Shown in pieces: positions 15,593 to 24,451 of a DNA stretch of 64,000 nucleotides. Both the position numbers and the translations under genes were made by a program. The notes beneath the pieces were generated by a model. It searched no databases and was not told the DNA's origin. It saw only the letters and a program-made list of their open reading frames with translations. The stretch lies in assembly GCF_017377655.1 (NCBI RefSeq), contig NZ_JAFREL010000069.1, forward strand, positions 43,821-107,820, written 5' to 3'. The stretch is from Candidatus Enterococcus ferrettii. GTDB lineage: Bacteria; Bacillota; Bacilli; Lactobacillales; Enterococcaceae. Position 1 is the stretch's first letter. Each line of letters begins with the position of its first letter.

Positions 15593-16537
15593 ATGAAAAC
15601 AATGGAAGCAATTAGTGCAGCAATTAAAGAATATGACCGGATTATTATCCATCGACACCAACGTCCAGATCCAGATGCCCTTGGTTCTCAGGTTGGACTG
15701 GCGGAAATCCTGCGCTACAATTTTCCTGAAAAGGAAGTTTACCAAGTTGGCGGATCAGTCGAAGGGCTAGAATTTTTAGCTGAGATGGAAACTATCGAAG
15801 ATCGTTTGTATCAAGATGCTTTAGTAATCGTAACTGACACTGCCAACTCACCAAGAGTCAGTGATAAACGCTTTTCTTTAGGTGACAAGCTGATTAAAAT
15901 TGATCACCATCCCAACGATGATCCCTATGGTGATATTGTCTGGGTGAACACTAAAGCGAGCAGCTGCAGTGAGATGATTGCAGATTTTGCCTTTGATCAG
16001 GATCTGAAATTAAATGAAAATGCAGCTCGTCTTTTGTACGGTGGTATTGTGGGTGATACAGGACGGTTCTTGTATCCAGCTACTACCTCACATACGCTGA
16101 GAGTAGCAGCTAAATTGGTAGATCATGACTTTGACGCGACTAAGCTGAATCGTGAAATTGAACAGATTTCCTTGAAGGTCGCAAAACTTTCAGGTTATCT
16201 GTATCAGAATTTAGAAGTAGATGAAAATGGTGCGGGACAAGTTGTATTGAGCCAAGAAATTATGAAAAAATATGATATTGTGGATTCGGAAACCTCTTCG
16301 TTGGTTCCTTTGCCTGGAGTGATTGATCACGTACTGGCTTGGGGGTTGTTTGTTGAACAACCAGAAGGCTACTACCGTGTACGATTGCGTTCAAAAGGGC
16401 CGGTTATCAATGAGTTAGCTAAAAAACATCATGGCGGCGGACATCCCTTAGCCAGTGGTGCCAATGCTCATGATGATAAAGAGCGAGCGGAAATCTATCG
16501 AGAATTACAGGCTTTGTGTGCAGAATTTACGCGTTAA
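15593..16537 (+). CDS. nrnA: DHH/DHHA1 nanoRNase and pAp phosphatase
   Basis: 314 residues with the DHH phosphoesterase motifs: RPDPDALGSQ, IVTDTANS and IDHHPNDDPYGD, plus the DHHA1 motif GGGHPLASGA near the end. It degrades 2-5-nt RNA oligomers and dephosphorylates 3'-phosphoadenosine 5'-phosphate. Length is normal. It starts 12 bp after ytoI with AGAGGA upstream and is probably in the same operon. Confidence 0.92.
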   Translation: MKTMEAISAAIKEYDRIIIHRHQRPDPDALGSQVGLAEILRYNFPEKEVYQVGGSVEGLEFLAEMETIEDRLYQDALVIVTDTANSPRVSDKRFSLGDKLIKIDHHPNDDPYGDIVWVNTKASSCSEMIADFAFDQDLKLNENAARLLYGGIVGDTGRFLYPATTSHTLRVAAKLVDHDFDATKLNREIEQISLKVAKLSGYLYQNLEVDENGAGQVVLSQEIMKKYDIVDSETSSLVPLPGVIDHVLAWGLFVEQPEGYYRVRLRSKGPVINELAKKHHGGGHPLASGANAHDDKERAEIYRELQALCAEFTR

Positions 16538-16556
16538 ATTTTTTTCAAGAAAGCGG

Positions 16557-16585
16557 TTGACAAAATGGTTATTGGTCTATACAAT
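16557..16585 (+). promoter_or_regulatory. Sigma-A promoter of the glcT operon
   Basis: TTGACA (16557-16562), 17 bp, TACAAT (16580-16585). It is ~25 bp before the antiterminator RNA. Confidence 0.8.
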
Positions 16586-16605
16586 TAGAATTGTTAACAA
16601 ATACT

Positions 16606-16685
16606 GTTTCATGTGACTAGATCATACTAGGCATGGAAGGAACTCACAAGGAAGCGACCTTGTGTTTCTTCCATGTCTTTTTCTT
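16606..16685 (+). promoter_or_regulatory. RAT antiterminator and overlapping terminator (GlcT-type switch)
   Basis: CATG (16610-16613), CTAG (16617-16620), CTAG (16627-16630) and CATG (16632-16635) fold into the small two-part hairpin bound by BglG/GlcT-type proteins. Its 3' side overlaps the left arm of a terminator (CATGGAAG at 16632 with CTTCCATG at 16668-16675, inner CACAAGG/CCTTGTG) followed by a T-rich run. Binding of the unphosphorylated regulator would prevent termination. Confidence 0.85.
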
Positions 16686-16736
16686 TGGCCAAGAACTAGT
16701 TGAAATAGTAAAAAATTCTGCAGAATGAGGAAGAGT

Positions 16737-17591
16737 ATGAAAATTAAAAAGATTTTGAATCAAAATGCAGTGTTGGTAGATGATCATGGGGAAGAGAAGG
16801 TAGCTATAGGCAAAGGGGTAGGCTTCAGCAAGCAAAAGAATGACTTGATTTTTCCTAAGGATGTCGAGCATTTGTTCGTTATGGAGCCGGAAGGACAGCA
16901 AAAGTTACAGAACTTATTGAATCAAATTGATGAGAAGTATTTCTTTGCGGCTGAGCATATTATCGATCATGCGGAAACCGTCCTAATGGAAAAATTAAAC
17001 GAGCATATTTTTGTTGCACTCACGGATCACATTGCTTTTGCGGCACAAAATATCACCAATGGCATTGTCATTCGTAATAAGTTGTTAAGTGAAATTGAGG
17101 TTCTGTACAATGAAGAATTTGCTATTGCACAATGGGCAGTGGATTATCTAAATCGCACGTTAAGCATTCCTTATGGGTACGACGAAGCGGGTTATATTGC
17201 CATTCATATTCACAGTGCTCGTATGGGGAAAAGCAATAATTACTCTAGTATTCGTGAAGTGACGATTATTTCTGAAGTCATCAACATTATTGCCGAAGAG
17301 GTGGGTGTTGATATCTATTCAAAGGAAATGGCCTTAGATTATTCTCGTTTAGCTAACCACCTGCGTTTACTTTTACAGCGGTATCAAAAACAGCGCTATG
17401 CTTCTCTGGACATGGATATTATTGAGATGGTTCGCAGCAAGTATACGGAAAGCTACCAAATTGCTAAAAAGATTCGAGTTTTTTTAATGAAAAATTATCA
17501 GCTGGCAATCACTACAGAGGAGTTAGGCTATCTGGCGATTCATGTAGAGCGATTGCGGGGGGCAAAAAATGATTTTAAAGGGGAAGAATAA
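16737..17591 (+). CDS. glcT: GlcT-type transcriptional antiterminator (BglG family)
   Basis: 284 residues: N-terminal co-antiterminator RNA-binding domain (about 1-55, ILNQNAVLVDD and IGKGVGFSKQK), then two PRDs with conserved histidines (VALTDHIAFA; IHIHSAR; RLANHLRLL; IHVERLR). It binds the upstream RAT RNA and allows transcription of itself and the PTS transporter when the sugar is present. The ATG at 16737 with GAGGAAGAG is chosen over the ATG four codons upstream. Confidence 0.9.
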   Translation: MKIKKILNQNAVLVDDHGEEKVAIGKGVGFSKQKNDLIFPKDVEHLFVMEPEGQQKLQNLLNQIDEKYFFAAEHIIDHAETVLMEKLNEHIFVALTDHIAFAAQNITNGIVIRNKLLSEIEVLYNEEFAIAQWAVDYLNRTLSIPYGYDEAGYIAIHIHSARMGKSNNYSSIREVTIISEVINIIAEEVGVDIYSKEMALDYSRLANHLRLLLQRYQKQRYASLDMDIIEMVRSKYTESYQIAKKIRVFLMKNYQLAITTEELGYLAIHVERLRGAKNDFKGEE

Positions 17592-17594
17592 ATA

Positions 17595-19571
17595 ATGAAA
17601 GCTTATATGCAGCGAATGGGTCGTTCATTGATGCTACCGGTGGCTGTTTTACCAGCAGCATCAATTTTAGTAGGGATCGCTAACTGGATTGTGGGAATGG
17701 GTGTATCCAATGCAGCTACCACTTTCTTGATGAATAGTGGATTGGCAATTTTAGACAATTTGGCATTGCTGTTTTCAGTCGGATTAGCGTTAGGGATGTC
17801 GAAAGATAAAGATGGAGCTGCTGCTCTAGCAGGGCTGGTTGCATACTTAGTACCTAAAGCCGTTTTAGCTCCGGCCTCAGTTCAGCTATTACTAGGCCTT
17901 GGAGATATCGCAGATGTAAATCCTGCATTTAACAGTATGGGGAATAATGTATTTGTAGGGATTATTGCGGGTCTTACCGCAGCGGAAATGTACAATCGCT
18001 TTAGTGGAGTAAAGCTTCCAATGGCCTTGTCGTTCTTTAGCGGAAAACGGCTAGTACCTATCATGTCGGCAGTAGGAATGTTAGTGATTTCTGGGGCCCT
18101 ATTGTTCATATGGCCAGTAGTTTACAACGTGCTAGTAACACTAGGTGAAGGAATCTCTGGTTTAGGATTTATCGGGGCTGGCTTGTATGGGCTATTTAAT
18201 CGGCTGCTCATACCTACAGGGCTACACCATGCATTAAACTCTGTTTTCTGGTTTGATGTAGCAGGAATCAACGATATCGGGAATTTCTTAGCTGGTCAGC
18301 AAGCTATTGATGAAGGTTTAGCAATTGTAGGGAAAACTGGTATGTATCAGGCTGGCTTTTTCCCAGTGATGATGTTCGGTTTACCAGCAGGAGCATTGGC
18401 GATTTATCAATGTGCAAGACCTGAAAAGAAAAAAGTAACGGCTTCTTTAATGATTGCAGCGGCGTTTGCTTCCTTCTTTACAGGTGTTACTGAACCTCTG
18501 GAATTTTCTTTCATGTTTGTTGCATGGCCTGTATATGTCCTGCATGCTATTTTCACTGGATTGTCTTTAGCAGTAAGTGCATTCTTCCAATGGACAGCTG
18601 GTTTTGCCTTCAGTGCAGGATTTGTTGATTATTTCTTATCCTTGAAAAACCCAGTGGCAAACCAACCGCTGATGTTAATTTTACAAGGCTTGGTTTTTGC
18701 CTGCATCTATTACTTTGGTTTCCGCTTTGCTATCACTAAGTTCAATCTAATGACTCCAGGACGTGAAGAAGGCGATGGAGAAGAAATGCCAGATATTGAT
18801 ACTACTGGAGATAGCAAACATGCTGTAATGGCGCAAAAGATTTATGATGCACTAGGTGGGGCTACCAATGTAACGACAATTGACAATTGTACAACTCGTC
18901 TTCGTATGCAAGTACAAGATACTGGTGCTGTTGACCAAAGCAAGATTAAAGCAACTGGAGTACCTGGTCTGAAGGTGATCGATGATAAAAATATTCAAGT
19001 AATCGTCGGAACGGAAGTACAATTTGTAGCCGATGAAATGAATCGTCTGCATCACGGCGGTGCTGGAACAGCGAATGCCGCTGTTGAGAAAGAAGCTGTA
19101 GAAGCAGTGTCGAAGAATCAAGAATTATTTGCAGTAGCCAACGGTAAATTACTACCGATTACTGAAGTTTCTGATGATGTCTTTTCAGAGAAAATGATGG
19201 GTGATGGCTATGCAGTTTTGCCAGTATCTGGCGAAATCTTTTCACCAGTAGCTGGTACGATCTCCAGTGTATTCCCAACGAAACATGCGGTAGGAATTAC
19301 TACTCCTACTGGTGTTGAAGTATTGCTTCACATGGGATTAGACACAGTGGATCTTGGCGGAACACCGTTTACTGTTTATGTAAAAGCGGGACAACAGGTT
19401 GGACGCGGTCAAATGATCGCTCAAGCCGATTTGGAAGCAATTAAAGCGGCTGGAAAGAAAACCGACATGATTGTGGCCTTTACAAATGGTGAAAAAGTAG
19501 AACAGTTGACGATTGAAGCAGCAAAAGAAGTAAGTGCGAATGATATTGTTGGCGAATTAGTTAGTAAATAA
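17595..19571 (+). CDS. PTS EIICBA transporter, glucose/N-acetylglucosamine type
   Basis: 658 residues in order EIIC (about 1-390, ten or so membrane segments, with FTGVTEPLEFSFMF), EIIB (phospho-Cys432 in IDNCTTRLRM) and EIIA (phospho-His579 in LLHMGLDTVDLGG). The VFWFDVAGIND segment after GLHHALN resembles NagE/NagP (GlcNAc) more than PtsG, so N-acetylglucosamine is the better guess, with glucose possible. It follows glcT by 3 bp and shares its antitermination control. Confidence 0.9.
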   Translation: MKAYMQRMGRSLMLPVAVLPAASILVGIANWIVGMGVSNAATTFLMNSGLAILDNLALLFSVGLALGMSKDKDGAAALAGLVAYLVPKAVLAPASVQLLLGLGDIADVNPAFNSMGNNVFVGIIAGLTAAEMYNRFSGVKLPMALSFFSGKRLVPIMSAVGMLVISGALLFIWPVVYNVLVTLGEGISGLGFIGAGLYGLFNRLLIPTGLHHALNSVFWFDVAGINDIGNFLAGQQAIDEGLAIVGKTGMYQAGFFPVMMFGLPAGALAIYQCARPEKKKVTASLMIAAAFASFFTGVTEPLEFSFMFVAWPVYVLHAIFTGLSLAVSAFFQWTAGFAFSAGFVDYFLSLKNPVANQPLMLILQGLVFACIYYFGFRFAITKFNLMTPGREEGDGEEMPDIDTTGDSKHAVMAQKIYDALGGATNVTTIDNCTTRLRMQVQDTGAVDQSKIKATGVPGLKVIDDKNIQVIVGTEVQFVADEMNRLHHGGAGTANAAVEKEAVEAVSKNQELFAVANGKLLPITEVSDDVFSEKMMGDGYAVLPVSGEIFSPVAGTISSVFPTKHAVGITTPTGVEVLLHMGLDTVDLGGTPFTVYVKAGQQVGRGQMIAQADLEAIKAAGKKTDMIVAFTNGEKVEQLTIEAAKEVSANDIVGELVSK

Positions 19572-19577
19572 GAGAAG

Positions 19578-19611
19578 GACGGCTTTCTTTAGAGGGAAGC
19601 CGTCTTTTTTT
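19578..19611 (+). terminator. Terminator after the EIICBA gene
   Basis: GACGGCTT (19578-19585) pairs with AAGCCGTC (19597-19604), followed by eight T residues. Confidence 0.85.
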
Positions 19612-19745
19612 TAGCATAGAGAGAATTCACCAATGTTGACGCTTAGCCAAGGACGGCACTCTTTAGGATGTTCGGCTGGACAAACTAGCTTTGTTACATA
19701 AGTTAAATAGAGTGAGTTCGTGCAAAAACGAAAGAAAGTGAGGGC

Positions 19746-19770
19746 AGCCCTTTTCAAAGAGGGCTTTTTT
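19746..19770 (+). terminator. Hairpin with T-run upstream of the PhnA-like gene
   Basis: AGCCCTTT and AAGAGGGCT pair and are followed by six T residues. The stretch 19612-19745 before it shows no gene I can support. Confidence 0.6.
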
Positions 19771-19808
19771 CGCTAAAATAAAGCATCAAACAAAAAAGGA
19801 GACAAGAC

Positions 19809-20144
19809 ATGTCATTACCAAATTGCCCGCTATGCCAATCAGAATATACGTACGAGGACCGCAATATGTTTGTATGCCCAGAATGTGGACATGAGTGGAA
19901 AGAAGACGCAGAGGCATCTGCTGAAGAAGGACTCGTTGTCAAAGACAGCAACGGCAACCTTTTACAGGATGGCGACAGCGTTACAGTGATTAAGGATTTG
20001 AAAGTGAAAGGGGCTTCTAATCCGATTAAACAAGGAACAAAAGTCAAAAATATTCGCTTAGTTGAAGGCGACCATGATATCGACTGCAAAGTGGATGGCT
20101 TTGGTCCTATGAAATTGAAATCTGAATTTGTTAAAAAGCTCTAG
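19809..20144 (+). CDS. PhnA/YjdM-family zinc-ribbon protein
   Basis: 111 residues: an N-terminal zinc ribbon with two CxxC pairs (CPLC and CPECG) followed by a small SH3-like domain (VVKDSNGN to the end). The family is named after E. coli PhnA/YjdM, which lies near phosphonate genes, but a direct phosphonate role is not established for most members. It is alone; AAAAAAGGAGAC precedes the ATG. Confidence 0.88.
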   Translation: MSLPNCPLCQSEYTYEDRNMFVCPECGHEWKEDAEASAEEGLVVKDSNGNLLQDGDSVTVIKDLKVKGASNPIKQGTKVKNIRLVEGDHDIDCKVDGFGPMKLKSEFVKKL

Positions 20145-20227
20145 AGAGTTTCTTAGGGCCAGCTTCACACTTTTTTCATTGCTTTCTGTTACACTATTAA
20201 TAGAAAGATAAGATAGGGGAAATGTAT

Positions 20228-20935
20228 ATGTACGGCTATGGATTTGGATTCTTTGATCCGACTTTCTTTTTAGTTATCCTCGGATTGGTGATTAGCGGTG
20301 CTGCTTCAGCTTATGTCAATTCCACATTTCGTAAATATGACGAAGTGCGCAGTCGTAACGGACTGACTGGAACACGAGCTGCCCAGTATATTTTGCAAAA
20401 TCAGGGAATCAACGATGTCGGTGTACAGCAGATCGCAGGGGATCTAACGGATAATTATAACAGTGGAAATAAGATGTTAAGCTTGTCAGAAGCCACTGCA
20501 CAATCTACTTCAGTTGCTGCAATTGGTGTTGCTGCCCATGAATGTGGTCATGCAGTACAAGATGCGAAGGGGTATGCTCCCTTGAGAATTCGACACGCAA
20601 TTGTGCCAGTTGCTAATTTTGGCTCAACGATTGCTTTTCCAATTATTTTGATTGGAGTATTCATGAGTTGGAACTCAACACTGATTAATATCGGGATCGC
20701 AGCCTTTTCGTTAGCGTTGGTTTTCCAATTGGTTACTTTACCAGTGGAATTTGATGCTTCTCGACGGGCACTAGCGATTTTGCGAGATGGCAATATGCTG
20801 GAACCAGATGAATTACAAGCAGCTCGTAAAGTACTGACAGCCGCTGCAATGACTTACGTTGCGGCAGCCTTAGCAACCTTCTTGCAATTGCTGCGTTTAA
20901 TTCTACTATTTGGTGGCAATCGTAATCGAAATTAA
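20228..20935 (+). CDS. YugP-family membrane zinc metallopeptidase
   Basis: 235 residues with the zinc protease motif AHECGHAVQD near residue 104 and about four membrane segments (N-terminal, two in the middle, one near the end). LPVEFDASRRAL supplies the likely third ligand. Members are predicted membrane-bound proteases of unknown target. The ATG at 20228 is preferred since AGGGGA lies only one base before the ATG at 20222. Confidence 0.88.
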   Translation: MYGYGFGFFDPTFFLVILGLVISGAASAYVNSTFRKYDEVRSRNGLTGTRAAQYILQNQGINDVGVQQIAGDLTDNYNSGNKMLSLSEATAQSTSVAAIGVAAHECGHAVQDAKGYAPLRIRHAIVPVANFGSTIAFPIILIGVFMSWNSTLINIGIAAFSLALVFQLVTLPVEFDASRRALAILRDGNMLEPDELQAARKVLTAAAMTYVAAALATFLQLLRLILLFGGNRNRN

Positions 20936-20937
20936 AC

Positions 20938-20977
20938 AAAAGCTGTAAGCATCTAACTAGGATGTTTACAGCTTTTT
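20938..20977. terminator. Terminator between convergent genes
   Basis: AAAGCTGTAAGCATC pairs with GATGTTTACAGCTTT and is flanked by A- and T-runs, so it can serve both the YugP gene and the minus-strand acetyltransferase. Confidence 0.8.
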
Positions 20978-21454
20978 TGTAGGCTTCATTAATAAAAATG
21001 CCTTGAAATCGCTAAAATCATTGTGTTGTGGCGTTTCATATACGCCGATAGGGACGAATCCCCTTTGAACATAGAAATTTTTGGCTAACTGATTCTTATC
21101 ACTGACATAGAGATAAAGAGCCTCTCCCAACTGCTCTGCTGCGGCAAGAAGTGCCTGGGCGACGCCTCGTTTGCGAAAATCAGGATCAACGAATAATTGT
21201 TGAATTAACAGTCCCTTCAGTGGTTGTGGTTCGAATAAATTGTCCTTAGCTAATTTTTCCAACAGTCCCTCCTCTGCGATTAGCAGGAAGCCGATAATTT
21301 GATCGTTTAAGGTAGCTAAATAGACTTTTTGGGAAAGGTCGAAGGCTTCGTGATCAATAATTCCTTCGCCATCAATTGTTGACAAGTGCTTTAAGCTGTA
21401 TTGTTTGGCTTGTTGGAATTTTGGATGAGAAGCAAGGTATTCGTTAATGATCAT
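20966..21454 (-). CDS. GNAT-family N-acetyltransferase
   Basis: 162 residues. The acetyl-CoA site is visible as LLIQQLFVDPDFRKRGVAQA (motif A, R-x-x-G-x-A variant), with the typical NFYVQRGF motif B downstream. The substrate is unknown. It is a single gene on the minus strand sharing the terminator at 20938-20977 with the preceding protease. Confidence 0.85.
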   Translation of the reverse strand: MIINEYLASHPKFQQAKQYSLKHLSTIDGEGIIDHEAFDLSQKVYLATLNDQIIGFLLIAEEGLLEKLAKDNLFEPQPLKGLLIQQLFVDPDFRKRGVAQALLAAAEQLGEALYLYVSDKNQLAKNFYVQRGFVPIGVYETPQHNDFSDFKAFLLMKPTKKL

Positions 21455-21599
21455 AATTTTTCCTTTTTTTCTATTCAGTATAGCAAGCCGATCGAGAATT
21501 AACTACTATTACTTTCAAAGTAAAAAAGAGAGAGTTCTTATTATTGTTCATCTTTAGAGTGTGGTATGATTAAATTAGCAAATAAAGGAGCTGATACCC

Positions 21600-21938
21600 A
21601 TGAAAAGAGCAACGAAAATTAAGATCGGTGTAAGTGTCATTGCGGTAGCTAGCGTTGCCACAGCAGTGATTGCCTCTGGCAAGATTCTGGACAAGGCCCG
21701 TCATGTTTCGAATCGCCATAAAGTGAAAAAGTTTGTGAGTGATAAATTCGACGGCAATGAGAAAGTAATGGACATCGTCGACAAGCTATCTGACGATGAT
21801 TTAGACAACCTGATGAACATCCTTGGTAAGATCAAAGATGGGAAGAAACGTGTCTCGGTATACGGTGATTCCATCAAAGAAACTACGGATGATTTGAAAG
21901 ATAAGATTATGGGCTTTGTGGAAAACGTAATCGATTAA
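21600..21938 (+). CDS. Small membrane-anchored hypothetical protein
   Basis: 112 residues: an N-terminal hydrophobic segment (IGVSVIAVASVATAVIASG) that could be an anchor or uncleaved signal, then a charged helical domain with LSDDDLDNLMNIL. No recognised family. It is followed immediately by a strong hairpin at 21946-21984. Confidence 0.7.
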   Translation: MKRATKIKIGVSVIAVASVATAVIASGKILDKARHVSNRHKVKKFVSDKFDGNEKVMDIVDKLSDDDLDNLMNILGKIKDGKKRVSVYGDSIKETTDDLKDKIMGFVENVID

Positions 21939-21945
21939 TGAATAA

Positions 21946-21984
21946 ACACCTGTTACCAGCGAGTACAAAGCTGGTAACAGGTGT
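21946..21984. terminator. Strong 15-bp terminator hairpin
   Basis: ACACCTGTTACCAGC and GCTGGTAACAGGTGT pair perfectly around a nine-base loop; CTTTAT follows. It may serve the convergent gene pair on either side. Confidence 0.75.
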
Positions 21985-21998
21985 CTTTATGTTTAAAG

Positions 21999-22385
21999 CT
22001 AACGTAACTGATCACGTGCCTTTACGGGAACTTGAGCTGGTAAAATCTCTCGCCAGCTGCGAACGTTTTGTCCTTTGGTGACCACTTCTAGATAACGTCC
22101 GGAAGCAACATGTTTATTCAATTCCTGGTAGCTGATTTTTCTAGCTTGCCCATGATTGTCATAGCTGGTGGTAACGTAGACTGGTTCTTCTTGGGTAGTA
22201 CGTGCGATAACTGAATCAGAGCTGTGAGCCGTTCTGATATAAACCTTCTCTTCTTTGACGAAAGGGTTGAAGTGGTCAGCGGTTGAGGCCCAGCGATGGA
22301 CACAGTCCTTGGTTAAGTGAGGCTGTATCAATAAGAAGCTCACTACAAATAGAAGGAAAAGAAGTCCGTATTTATATTTTCTCAT
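21999..22385 (-). CDS. YxeA-family (DUF1093) exported protein
   Basis: 128 residues with an N-terminal signal/anchor (about 5-21, YGLLFLLFVVSFLLIQP). The C-terminal half fits YxeA: a VTTSYDNHGQARKISY strand pair, then GRYLEVVTKG, RSWREI and VPVKARDQL. Function of the family is unknown; members are secreted or membrane-attached. Start ATG at 22385 follows AAGGAGGGG. Confidence 0.7.
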   Translation of the reverse strand: MRKYKYGLLFLLFVVSFLLIQPHLTKDCVHRWASTADHFNPFVKEEKVYIRTAHSSDSVIARTTQEEPVYVTTSYDNHGQARKISYQELNKHVASGRYLEVVTKGQNVRSWREILPAQVPVKARDQLR

Positions 22386-22526
22386 GCTAGCCCCTCCTTG
22401 CTAAATCACTCTACCTTTATCATACAACCAAGAAGTTTTTTTAAAATCAGTCATAAGTCTGAATATCGTAAAATTTTTACTGACTTTTGCGTAAAATATG
22501 CTAAAGTTAAAAACGAGGTGAAGCGT

Positions 22527-23039
22527 GTGGAACGAATCAGTTCATTTACTGAAGAAGAAAAAAATGAGTACATGCAAGAAGCAATTAAGGAAGCTCAGAA
22601 GGCTGAGAGGATTGCGGAGGTACCAATTGGAGCGATTATTGTACATAATAAAGAAATCATTGGTCGTGGCCATAATCTGCGGGAGCACAGTCAGGATGCG
22701 ACTAGTCATGCTGAAATGTTCGCGATCCGTGAAGCTTGCAAAGGTTTGGACAGCTGGCGCTTAGAAGAATGCCAACTGTTTGTCACCCTGGAGCCCTGTC
22801 CTATGTGCAGCGGTGCAATGATCTTGTCGAGGATAGAGGAAGTCTATTTTGGTGCATTTGATCCAAAAGGCGGAACAGCTGGGACCTTAATGAATTTATT
22901 AACAGATGAAAGATTTAATCATCGCGCCTACGTAGAAGGCGGTATTTTAGAAGAAACCTGCGGAAAATTACTAACTAATTTTTTTCAGCATTTACGAGAA
23001 AAGAAAAAACAAATGAAAAAGACTAGCCAAGAAGACTAG
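22527..23039 (+). CDS. tadA: tRNA-specific adenosine deaminase
   Basis: 170 residues with the zinc deaminase motifs TSHAEMFAI and PCPMCSGAM. TadA converts A34 to inosine in tRNA-Arg(ACG). The GTG at 22527 with GAGGTG six bases upstream is preferred over the long in-frame extension to 22398, which is not conserved in the family. It is the last chromosomal protein gene before ffs. Confidence 0.92.
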   Translation: MERISSFTEEEKNEYMQEAIKEAQKAERIAEVPIGAIIVHNKEIIGRGHNLREHSQDATSHAEMFAIREACKGLDSWRLEECQLFVTLEPCPMCSGAMILSRIEEVYFGAFDPKGGTAGTLMNLLTDERFNHRAYVEGGILEETCGKLLTNFFQHLREKKKQMKKTSQED

Positions 23040-23043
23040 AATT

Positions 23044-23186
23044 TGTTATACTAATTTTTGCCGAAAGGCTAGGACAATGTCGGGCTTGTGAATTGTGTCA
23101 GATCTGGAAGGAAGCAGCACTAAGCAGGATCCGGCATGTGTCTGAATAAAATCGCTTAACAGCAAGCTTTCGAGCTTGCTTTTTTA
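23044..23186 (+). ncRNA. ffs: Signal recognition particle RNA (small bacterial type), with promoter and terminator
   Basis: The conserved SRP hairpin tip is present: GTCAGATCTGGAAGGAAGCA through GCACTAAGCAGGATCCGGCATG. An extended -10 (TGTTATACT, 23044-23052) precedes it, so the RNA starts near 23059. It ends at the terminator AGCAAGCTTTCGAGCTTGCT (23161-23180) with a T-run. The RNA binds Ffh to target membrane proteins. The prophage integrase lies immediately downstream. Confidence 0.85.
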
Positions 23187-23223
23187 TTTGCCGAAATTAA
23201 AAAGGGGCATTGAAGGGGCAAAG
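23150..23223. other. Probable attL zone at the ffs 3' end
   Basis: The integrase stop lies 38 bp beyond the ffs terminator, the usual layout when a phage integrates at the 3' end of an RNA gene. The exact core cannot be defined because the right end of the prophage is outside the window. Confidence 0.4.
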
Positions 23224-24360
23224 CTATTTACCTTTAGAATTGAGTTTTTCAACAATACTAGCTTTTGTCTTCTTAGTAACATGGGTATAAATCTTCATTG
23301 TTGTATCTGCATCAGCATGGCCAACGCGCTGCATGATTGCCTTAATAGGAATATTCAACTCTGCTAAAAGTGAAATGTGAGAGTGGCGGAAGATGTGGCT
23401 AGACATTCGTTTGTTGATACGATCTTTACCTAATTTATCATTCATAGTCTTGAGAGAGTTGTTGAAAGAATTAATCTGAATTGGTTTACCGGTCTTACCA
23501 ACAAAAAGATACTGTGTTTTTTTGTTAAACTTCACCTGATTTTCTAATATCAATTCCTCAATGATTTCAATCGACCGATTAGAAAGGTCCACTTCGCGGA
23601 ATGAAGCAATGGTCTTTGGAAGTTCTTTCGTGGCATCTTTGTAACCATTGGAATAGTCTAACGTTCCGGTTACTTTTACTAAATGTTTCTCTCTATCATA
23701 ATCGTCAACAGTTAGGCTTATAGCCTCTCCTGCACGTAACCCGGTCAAATACATAAATTCAGCTAACCGACCATGGTGAACGCTCTGAAAGGTGCTGTAA
23801 TAGACACTAAGCAGCCGCTGCATTTCCTCGTCTTCTAAGTATCTTTCTTCTACTGTGTCGAAGGTCTCTTTTGTAAGTGCTGGTCTTGGAATCTTAGTTC
23901 TAGTAACTGGATTGACTTGAATCATTTCCAGATCAACAGCATAGTCTAATGCCATTTTTAAAACACTTCTGAATTTTTTCTTATACTCGTAGGACTGTGT
24001 CAAGGAATCAAAGAACTCCTGATAGAACTTTGTATCGGTGTTACGAATCAAAGCATCTGTATTAATGTTTTGCTTGATGTATTTTAAGAGCTTCTCATAA
24101 TTAACTTGGGATGATTGCCGAATCGTCTGTTTGTGATGCTCCCACCATTTATCTAAAAGTTCGTTTAATTTTAAGTTCGTCTGTTCCTTTAGTTCAAGTT
24201 TTCGCTGAATTTTGTCTTGTAATTCTAGTGTTGCTTGTTTCTTAGCTTGATTTGACTTACTTGTTAAAGTAACAGCCACTTTCCTGCTCTTTTCAGTATA
24301 AGGGTCAGTATAACGCTCGAAATATTTATACTTTCCATTTGATAATTCTTCAATCCACAT
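23224..24360 (-). CDS. int: Phage tyrosine recombinase (integrase)
   Basis: 378 residues: an AP2-like arm-binding N-terminus (KYFERYTDPYTEKSRKV), a SAM-like core-binding domain, and a catalytic domain with Arg in LTGLRAGEA, HIFRHSH, the GHAD histidine and the nucleophile Tyr in MKIYTHV. All catalytic residues are present. It carries out integration and excision. It reads toward ffs. Confidence 0.95.
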   Translation of the reverse strand: MWIEELSNGKYKYFERYTDPYTEKSRKVAVTLTSKSNQAKKQATLELQDKIQRKLELKEQTNLKLNELLDKWWEHHKQTIRQSSQVNYEKLLKYIKQNINTDALIRNTDTKFYQEFFDSLTQSYEYKKKFRSVLKMALDYAVDLEMIQVNPVTRTKIPRPALTKETFDTVEERYLEDEEMQRLLSVYYSTFQSVHHGRLAEFMYLTGLRAGEAISLTVDDYDREKHLVKVTGTLDYSNGYKDATKELPKTIASFREVDLSNRSIEIIEELILENQVKFNKKTQYLFVGKTGKPIQINSFNNSLKTMNDKLGKDRINKRMSSHIFRHSHISLLAELNIPIKAIMQRVGHADADTTMKIYTHVTKKTKASIVEKLNSKGK

Positions 24361-24451
24361 TTTTGTTCCAACTCCTTAAAGATTTTTCTATGTAACGAAC
24401 AAATGAAACGGTTCACAAGAACGTACGTTCTTTATTTGGGTGTAAAAAAGA

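Noticed and set aside
23056..23196. Direct repeat TTTGCCGAAA at 23057 and 23187 as attachment core
   Set aside because: Only 10 bp, one copy in the ffs 5' region; an attachment core should recur at the right prophage end, which is not in the window.
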